Position numbers and translations under genes: made by a program | Part shown: positions 58,811 through 64,000 of the stretch, in pieces | How positions within the stretch are numbered: the stretch's first letter is position 1 | Layout: each line of letters starts with the position of its first letter | Notes under the pieces: model-generated | Told to the model about the DNA's origin: nothing | Seen by the model: the letters and a program-made list of their open reading frames with translations, nothing else | Databases searched by the model: none | Assembly: GCF_004011865.1 (NCBI RefSeq) | Contig: NZ_RKLP01000009.1 | Span: 62,001-126,000, forward strand | Source of the DNA: Prescottella agglutinans | GTDB taxonomy: Bacteria > Actinomycetota > Actinomycetes > Mycobacteriales > Mycobacteriaceae | Length of the DNA: 64,000 nucleotides | Direction: 5' to 3'

Positions 58811-59908
58811 ATGACCCCTGCTTTGCCGCGATCGGTTGACGCCGCGCGACCCGAGATCGTGGACCTCTTCGCGGGACCTGGTGGGCTTGACGTTGCTGCC
58901 CATTGGCTGGGGGTCCCAGCTACCGGGATCGAGTGGGATGCGAACGCCCGCGCGACGCGGGAGGCAGCGGGACTCCGGACGGTGTTCGGGGACGTGCGGG
59001 ACTACGGGCCATCTGAGTTTCCCAACGCGACGATCCTCGCCGGCGGGCCGCCCTGCCAGACCTACACGGTCGCGGGCTCGGGAAGTGGGCGTCGTGCCCT
59101 CGAGCAGGTTCTCGCTTTCGTGAAGCGAATGGGCAACAGGGAAGATGTTCGGGCCGACGTTGCCCAACTCGAAGACGAGCGAACAGGGCTGGTGCTGGAG
59201 CCCCTGCGTTGGGCCTTGGAAGCCCACGAGTGCGAACGCCCTTACGAAGCGATAGTGCTCGAGCAGGTGCCGGCGGTTCTTCCAGTCTGGGAGGCCGTTG
59301 GTGAGGTGCTCGCTTCAATTGGCTACAAGGTCGACTTCGGCATCTTGCGCACTGAAGAGTTCGGGGTTCCTCAAACGCGGCGCCGGGCAGTTCTGATCGC
59401 GCGACGCGAAGAGCCTGCGCGCCTTCCCGGCGCAACTCACCGGCGGTACCGAAAGGACGTGCCACGGGAGGACGGGCACAGAGGTCTGCTGCCGTGGACG
59501 ACACTCGGCGAGGCGCTTCAACGGCAGTCGTGGGAAACAGTCGATCGCCCCTCTAGGCCGGAGCCGTTCGTCGTGATCTCCAACTATGGTTCGGGCGGCG
59601 ATCCGAAGGCGCGTGGCCGACGCTGGTCGCATCAGCCCGCAGCCACCGTCACCGGTAAGGTTTCGCGGAACCGCGTGGTTACCCCGGAGGACGTCGAACT
59701 CGAGCGGTTCACGCACCGCGAGGCCGGCCGTCTTCAGACCTTTCCGCTCGACTACCCGTGGTCGGGAAACGACCTGGCTCAACAGATTGGCAACGCGATT
59801 CCTCCTCGTCTGGGCGCGCACGTACTCGCGGCAGCTCTCGGTAACCCGCTTGATACCCACAAGATTGACAGGGCTGTTCGCGGTCAGTGGAGTTCGCCGG
59901 TCGACTAG
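58811..59908 (+). CDS. C5-cytosine DNA methyltransferase (Dcm-like)
   Basis: 365 residues. The ordered motifs of m5C methyltransferases are present: I IVDLFAGPGGLD, IV ILAGGPPCQTY with catalytic Cys82, VI as LEQVPAV (Gln instead of the usual Asn in ENV), VIII VPQTRRRAVLIARR, IX REAGRLQTFPLDYPW and X QIGNAIPPRLG. The target-recognition region between VIII and IX is about 80 residues. No restriction endonuclease gene is adjacent. A giant ATPase-helicase gene follows 233 bases later in the same direction, so methylation probably marks self DNA for that protein. Confidence 0.93.
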   Translation: MTPALPRSVDAARPEIVDLFAGPGGLDVAAHWLGVPATGIEWDANARATREAAGLRTVFGDVRDYGPSEFPNATILAGGPPCQTYTVAGSGSGRRALEQVLAFVKRMGNREDVRADVAQLEDERTGLVLEPLRWALEAHECERPYEAIVLEQVPAVLPVWEAVGEVLASIGYKVDFGILRTEEFGVPQTRRRAVLIARREEPARLPGATHRRYRKDVPREDGHRGLLPWTTLGEALQRQSWETVDRPSRPEPFVVISNYGSGGDPKARGRRWSHQPAATVTGKVSRNRVVTPEDVELERFTHREAGRLQTFPLDYPWSGNDLAQQIGNAIPPRLGAHVLAAALGNPLDTHKIDRAVRGQWSSPVD

Positions 59909-60016
59909 TCGTCACCGCAGTGAAGGGTCGGTTGTTCGTCCCTGAATCAACCGTTTGTCAGCCAGTCCTTTTCCGCACAGTGAGATTTCGCTCCGACTTG
60001 TCGGTGGGTTGTGGCA

Positions 60017-60112
60017 ATGTTTGAGGGCTCGGCGTCGATTGCCCGTTATGCCCGTAACGGTTTGCCCTCGATCGTCGACATTCCGCAGACGGCGCAGGTC
60101 GGGGGCGGCTGA
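60017..60112 (+). CDS. Possible 31-residue ORF between methyltransferase and ATPase-helicase
   Basis: ATG 60017 to TGA 60112 encodes MFEGSASIARYARNGLPSIV, then a short Gly-rich end. It has no clear SD and no known relatives that I recognise. It may be a leader peptide for the following gene or simply noise. The rest of the 59909-60141 gap shows no gene. Confidence 0.15.
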   Translation: MFEGSASIARYARNGLPSIVDIPQTAQVGGG

Positions 60113-60141
60113 CGAGAACTGTGCGACCTAAGGGTGGGACG

Positions 60142-63100
60142 ATGGCAACGAAATGGGCTGGAGCTGAAGGCGGGCTGGCGGATCACGTCCGCAGCCAGAC
60201 CGAACAGTGTCTGGCTGCCTACAGGGTAAAGCCGAACTTGATCGAGCAAGATGCGGGCATCGAGCTCTCGAACGTCGAGGGTGGATACGGGCGCAAGCAG
60301 CTGTACGAGCTGGTTCAGAATGCTGCCGATGCGATGGTGCAGACCCGTGGTCGTATCGCGTTGGTTCTCGCGAACGGGAACCTGTACTGCGCGAATGAGG
60401 GTGCGCCACTGACGAGTTCGGGTATCGAGACGCTGATGGCGTCCCATATCTCGCGGAAGCGTGACGAGGAGATCGGCCGATTCGGGTTGGGCTTCAAGTC
60501 CGTACTCGGGATCTCGGACACACCGGAGATCATCAGTCGCGACGTCTCGATCCGGTTCGACCGAGGCGCCAGCGAAGAGATGGTACGCAGCATCAATCCG
60601 GGTGTTCCGCGGACTCCGGTGCTGCGGATCGGGTTTCCCTTCGATCCGAGCGCCGAGGCCGCATCGGATACGGTGCTGAGCGAGCTGATGGAGTGGGCGA
60701 CCACCGTCGTTCGTCTGCCGTTGAAGGAAGGGATCGACTGGCTCGGGGCGAAACTGCTCGAGTTTCCTGCCGAGTTCCTCTTGTTCGCAGAACATGTCGA
60801 CGGCCTGGACCTCCGGAACGACGACACTGAGACTGGTAAATCGTGGCGTGCGCAGCGCGACGGCTCCCGCGTCACCCTCGTGGCCGAGGGCGGCAAAGAG
60901 GTGTGGAACGTCTTCCGCGTCACCCATCAGCCCAGTCCCGAGGCCCGCAAAGATGCGGGTGAAATCTCGGGCCGGGGGCGGATCGACCTGGCGTGGGCGG
61001 TGCCCCAGAAGGGGCGTACTCGGGTTGGTTCCTTCTGGTCCTATTTTCCGACGAACTCGCGGACGAGTCTTGCCGGAATCGTCAACGCGCCGTTCAAGAC
61101 CAACGAGGATCGGCACGACATCCTCGACGGGCTGTACAACCGTGAGGTCCTGACCAGCGTCCTCCCGGATCTGGTCAGCTCCAATCTCGCTGAGCTCGTC
61201 GACGACCAGGATCCCGGTTCGATCCTCGACATCCTGCCGAGCCGTGGACGCGAGCAGCGTTCGTGGGCTGACGATGCGGTCAACGAGCCGATCATGAGGG
61301 CTGTGGCCCAGGTCCCCTGTCTCCCGGACATGGACGGACGGCTGGCCCGGCCGAACAAGGTGAAGCTGCAGCCCGGTTTCCTCTCCGAGTTCAGCTCCTG
61401 GAAGCCGCGCTGGGCAGCGGTCGACGGTCGACCGTCGGATTGGGTTCACGGATCGGTCGATCGCACGGCGGAACGCCGCGCGAAGGCCGAGCGGCTCTTG
61501 GTATTCGCGGACTCGAAGCCCCGCGGTGTCGGGGAATGGCTCCACGACCTCGCCGCCAGCGCCGGCGTCGTCGGCTCGCAAGAGGCCGCGAAGCTCGCGG
61601 CACTGATCGACTCGGACGCAGCCGAGCACATGGTCGAAATGCGTAAGGCTGCCTTCGTTCTCGCAGCCGACGGGACCCTGAAGCTGCCACGACCCGGTCT
61701 CATCTTCCTCCCCGAAACGGGTGACGAGACCGGCCCCGAGTACGTCCACCCCGCTGTCGCGGCGGACGCGGAGGCAGTCGGGGCGTTGGTTCGCCTCGGG
61801 ATCGGACGCCTTGACCAACTCGGACGTCTGCGTGCTCAGGTCGCACGGATGCGTCAGTCGACTGTCACCGGAGCGATGGTCGAGCAGCTGTGGAACCTCA
61901 CCCGCGGACTGCCGGTGAACGATGCCGCCAAGGCGCTCACCGCGGGGTTCGGTCTCGCGGAGATTCCCGTGCGCACTCTCGCCCGACGCGTCGAGCAGCT
62001 CGGGCGCGTGCTGCTGCCGGGTGTGCTGGTTCCTGCCGACGGAAGCCGAGACGGCGCGCTCGCGATCGACACCGCGTTCCACGCGGCGGACATCGCACTG
62101 CTGCGCCAACTTGGCGCCTCCTCGGAACCTCCCGTCGGGGTGCCCGACAAGGAGGAACAGTGGTTCGCGGACTGGACTGAGGCCGCACGTTCGGCCTACG
62201 TCGAGTGGCAGTCAGGGCGCGGCGTGAAGGTCACCGCGTCGAAGATCCGGATCTCGGCCGGCACGACCGTGTGCGGCCTCGACGTTGCGGCGCAGCTAAG
62301 TGAGGATGGGCGTGCGGCGCTGACGACGTATGTGCTTCGGACGTCGACGACGCCGTGGAGGCTCGACTCCACCAGCAGTGCAGACGGTTCCGTCATGTCC
62401 TTCGCGAACCCCGCGGTGTGGTGGTTGAAGCGGCATGGTGTGCTCGAAACCGCCTACGGCCGTCGTTCGGTGACGGATGCTGTCGCCTCGATCCCTGGGA
62501 TTCCCGACGACCTGATTCCGGTGGCGCGTGTCACCCCGGAACATGCCAGTGCGCTCGAGCTTGCGGAGGACATCGACGCGCGTCGGTGGGCCCGCATCCT
62601 CGTGAACCCGTGGCGGTTCCTCGACCAGGAGCATGTCAATCGGCTGTACGGCTATGCGGCGGAAGCGGGTGCACCCACCCCCGATGAGCTCGGGGTCACG
62701 CCGTCGTCCGGAGCGACCTTGGCGGCGCCGTCCGAGACTTACGTGACGTGCACTTCCGCCGACTACGACGCCTTGGTCGACAACGGCTACCCGGCGGTGT
62801 TGGTCGAGAACGATCGGCATGTCGTGATGCTCATCGAGCGCTGGGGCTTGATCGACGCGCGCGCCGTCATCAGCCGGAAGGTCCTCACGGCGGCATCGGG
62901 TGAGCCTGTCGCACTTGCGGACAAGTTCCCGGGTATCCGTGCCTTCGTCACCTCGCCGCAAGACGTAGATCTCGTTCCCTGTTCGGCGATTTCGGTCGAG
63001 CTCGGAACGGGGGACAGCGCTGGGGTCACCGTGACCGACCACGATCTTCTTCGGGACGGTGAGCGGTGCGTGTACTTCCGCGACGACATGTCGGACGAGG

Positions 63101-64000
63101 TGCTGCTCGAACGTCTGGCTCGCGAGCTCCGGCTCTCGCTGTCCGCGGCAGACCAGACGAAGGTTCATCAGATCGGGGTCCGAGGCGCCGCGAGCCAGCT
63201 CCGCCGGAAGGTTCAGGCGGAGAAGGACGAGAACCGCAAGTTCGTAATGTTGGCCGGCGTCGATGCGCTGGAGAAGGAGATTCCGGCCGGTGCCAAGGCG
63301 CTGGCGGAACGTCGTCGCGGAAAGAAGCTGACACCCGACGAGATCGCAGGCATGGCCCGCGCCTCCCGCGGTGCTAGCTTGCTCAGTCGCCTCGCCCCGG
63401 CGATCGAGGAAAAGGGCGTCGTTCTTCCGAAGCTGTCGGGTGGCGTTCAGGCCTCCACCGCGGTCAAGGAGCTGGGGCTGTCGCCGGACTACGCGGGTGC
63501 ACGTGTCGCCGCGCCGGCCGCTCGGTTCCAGGTGATCGGTCCGGTCGCGCTGCCGCCGCTGCACGACTATCAGGAACGGGTCGTGACGAACGTTCTCGAG
63601 CTGCTGAAGTCGGGTGGCAAGAACCGTGGGATCGTCGCGTTGCCGACGGGTTCGGGCAAGACGCGGGTGGCGGTCGAATCGCTGATCCGTTTCGTGAAGG
63701 AGTCCGAGACCGAGCCGCTCATCATCTGGATCGCGCAGTCCGAGGAACTGTGCGAGCAGGCTGTCGACACCTGGTCGTACACGTGGTCGGCGCTGGCGCC
63801 TGCCGGTGCGCGTCTGACCATCAGTCGGCTCTGGGGAGCGAACGACGCCGCACCTGCAGAGGACGGTGCTCACCTCGTGGTGGCAACTGACGCCAAGCTG
63901 TTGTCGTTGGCGCGCAAGGGCAATCACGAGTGGCTGACCAACGCCGAAGTCGTCCTGGTCGACGAGGCACACACCTCGATCAGCAAGACGTACACCGAGC
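60142..64000 (+). CDS. Giant sacsin-type GHKL ATPase fused to DEAH-box helicase, 3' truncated by window edge
   Basis: The frame is open from ATG 60142 (AAGGGTGGG directly upstream) to the window end: 1286 codons without a stop. Residues ~40-130 form a sacsin/Hsp90-like GHKL ATPase with LYELVQNAADAM (Glu56, Asn60, Asp63) and the glycine-rich lid EEIGRFGLGFKSVLG. A long middle region of ~1000 residues includes a sacsin-like extension (SYFPTNSRTSLAGIVNAPFK, then NEDRHDIL). An SF2 helicase starts at about 1150 with a Q-like HDYQERVV, motif I ALPTGSGKT (Lys1173) and motif II VDEAH (1274-1277) before the edge. Such ATPase-helicase fusions are seen near methylases in defence islands. Further helicase and nuclease domains are expected outside. 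Confidence 0.88.
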   Translation, partial: MATKWAGAEGGLADHVRSQTEQCLAAYRVKPNLIEQDAGIELSNVEGGYGRKQLYELVQNAADAMVQTRGRIALVLANGNLYCANEGAPLTSSGIETLMASHISRKRDEEIGRFGLGFKSVLGISDTPEIISRDVSIRFDRGASEEMVRSINPGVPRTPVLRIGFPFDPSAEAASDTVLSELMEWATTVVRLPLKEGIDWLGAKLLEFPAEFLLFAEHVDGLDLRNDDTETGKSWRAQRDGSRVTLVAEGGKEVWNVFRVTHQPSPEARKDAGEISGRGRIDLAWAVPQKGRTRVGSFWSYFPTNSRTSLAGIVNAPFKTNEDRHDILDGLYNREVLTSVLPDLVSSNLAELVDDQDPGSILDILPSRGREQRSWADDAVNEPIMRAVAQVPCLPDMDGRLARPNKVKLQPGFLSEFSSWKPRWAAVDGRPSDWVHGSVDRTAERRAKAERLLVFADSKPRGVGEWLHDLAASAGVVGSQEAAKLAALIDSDAAEHMVEMRKAAFVLAADGTLKLPRPGLIFLPETGDETGPEYVHPAVAADAEAVGALVRLGIGRLDQLGRLRAQVARMRQSTVTGAMVEQLWNLTRGLPVNDAAKALTAGFGLAEIPVRTLARRVEQLGRVLLPGVLVPADGSRDGALAIDTAFHAADIALLRQLGASSEPPVGVPDKEEQWFADWTEAARSAYVEWQSGRGVKVTASKIRISAGTTVCGLDVAAQLSEDGRAALTTYVLRTSTTPWRLDSTSSADGSVMSFANPAVWWLKRHGVLETAYGRRSVTDAVASIPGIPDDLIPVARVTPEHASALELAEDIDARRWARILVNPWRFLDQEHVNRLYGYAAEAGAPTPDELGVTPSSGATLAAPSETYVTCTSADYDALVDNGYPAVLVENDRHVVMLIERWGLIDARAVISRKVLTAASGEPVALADKFPGIRAFVTSPQDVDLVPCSAISVELGTGDSAGVTVTDHDLLRDGERCVYFRDDMSDEVLLERLARELRLSLSAADQTKVHQIGVRGAASQLRRKVQAEKDENRKFVMLAGVDALEKEIPAGAKALAERRRGKKLTPDEIAGMARASRGASLLSRLAPAIEEKGVVLPKLSGGVQASTAVKELGLSPDYAGARVAAPAARFQVIGPVALPPLHDYQERVVTNVLELLKSGGKNRGIVALPTGSGKTRVAVESLIRFVKESETEPLIIWIAQSEELCEQAVDTWSYTWSALAPAGARLTISRLWGANDAAPAEDGAHLVVATDAKLLSLARKGNHEWLTNAEVVLVDEAHTSISKTYTE

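Noticed and set aside
60046-62109. Long minus-strand frames under the ATPase-helicase gene
   Set aside because: No protein motifs, and the plus frame has intact GHKL and DEAH motifs over the full length.
1-64000. CRISPR array, tRNA or rRNA genes, insertion sequences, prophage
   Set aside because: I looked for regularly spaced repeats, tRNA-like folds with CCA ends, transposase motifs and terminal inverted repeats, and saw none.

Overview
The window is one contiguous piece of a high-GC actinobacterial chromosome. GC-rich third codon positions, many GTG starts, 4-bp stop/start overlaps and the family content point to Rhodococcus or a close relative in the Mycobacteriales: a recC-recB-recD order, an EspC-like type VII secretion protein, an LpqN-like protein, SHOCT and DUF6325-type small proteins, and KstR-like boxes. 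This placement is inference. I saw no rRNA, tRNA, IS element or CRISPR array. The first and last genes both run off the window.

Left part (1-30 kb). A truncated winged-helix protein and a two-component pair lead into a CtpI-type P-type ATPase coupled to small membrane proteins on both sides. At 8.5-16.1 kb lies a compact eight-gene organosulfur operon: an SsuABC-type importer, a DszB-like desulfinase retaining Cys/His/Arg, two SsuD-like flavin monooxygenases, a class II aldolase and a soluble binding-protein-like product. It is followed by a spermidine-synthase-like protein, an SdpI-like protein and an enoyl-CoA hydratase. Next come an SPFH protein with a ribbon-helix-helix partner behind a palindromic operator, and an MBL hydrolase behind two operator-like sites. 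A run of small envelope proteins follows. An apparently gene-free gap at 22.5-23.0 kb holds two tandem, coupled micropeptide ORFs that share a PC-x-x-GG-x-C motif. At 26.6-28.9 kb an NrtR-like regulator faces an ADP-ribosylglycohydrolase and a macrodomain protein.

Middle (30-52 kb). Two complete lldEFG (LutABC) lactate-utilisation operons flank a GntR/FadR-type regulator and a lactate permease. Two near-identical TGTGGTC-N-GACCACA operators sit between the permease and the second operon; the first operon instead has a nested inverted repeat over its ribosome-binding site. A lower-GC patch at 39.5-43.4 kb carries an EspC-like/WXG-like set on the minus strand and a membrane protein plus LpqN-like protein on the plus strand. 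The recC-recB-recD repair operon follows and ends in a strong hairpin.

Right part (52-64 kb). A secreted SRPBCC protein with a polyserine tract, a SIMPL protein, hypothetical genes and an NfeD-stomatin pair precede a lower-GC accessory stretch. That stretch holds a GIY-YIG-type protein, a Cys-rich TY-Chap/YbjN-like protein, a C5 cytosine methyltransferase, and a very large protein with an N-terminal sacsin/GHKL ATPase and a C-terminal DEAH helicase that continues beyond the window. This methylase plus ATPase-helicase pair is the best candidate for an under-described defence system; the DszB-like operon is the best candidate for an undescribed metabolic pathway.
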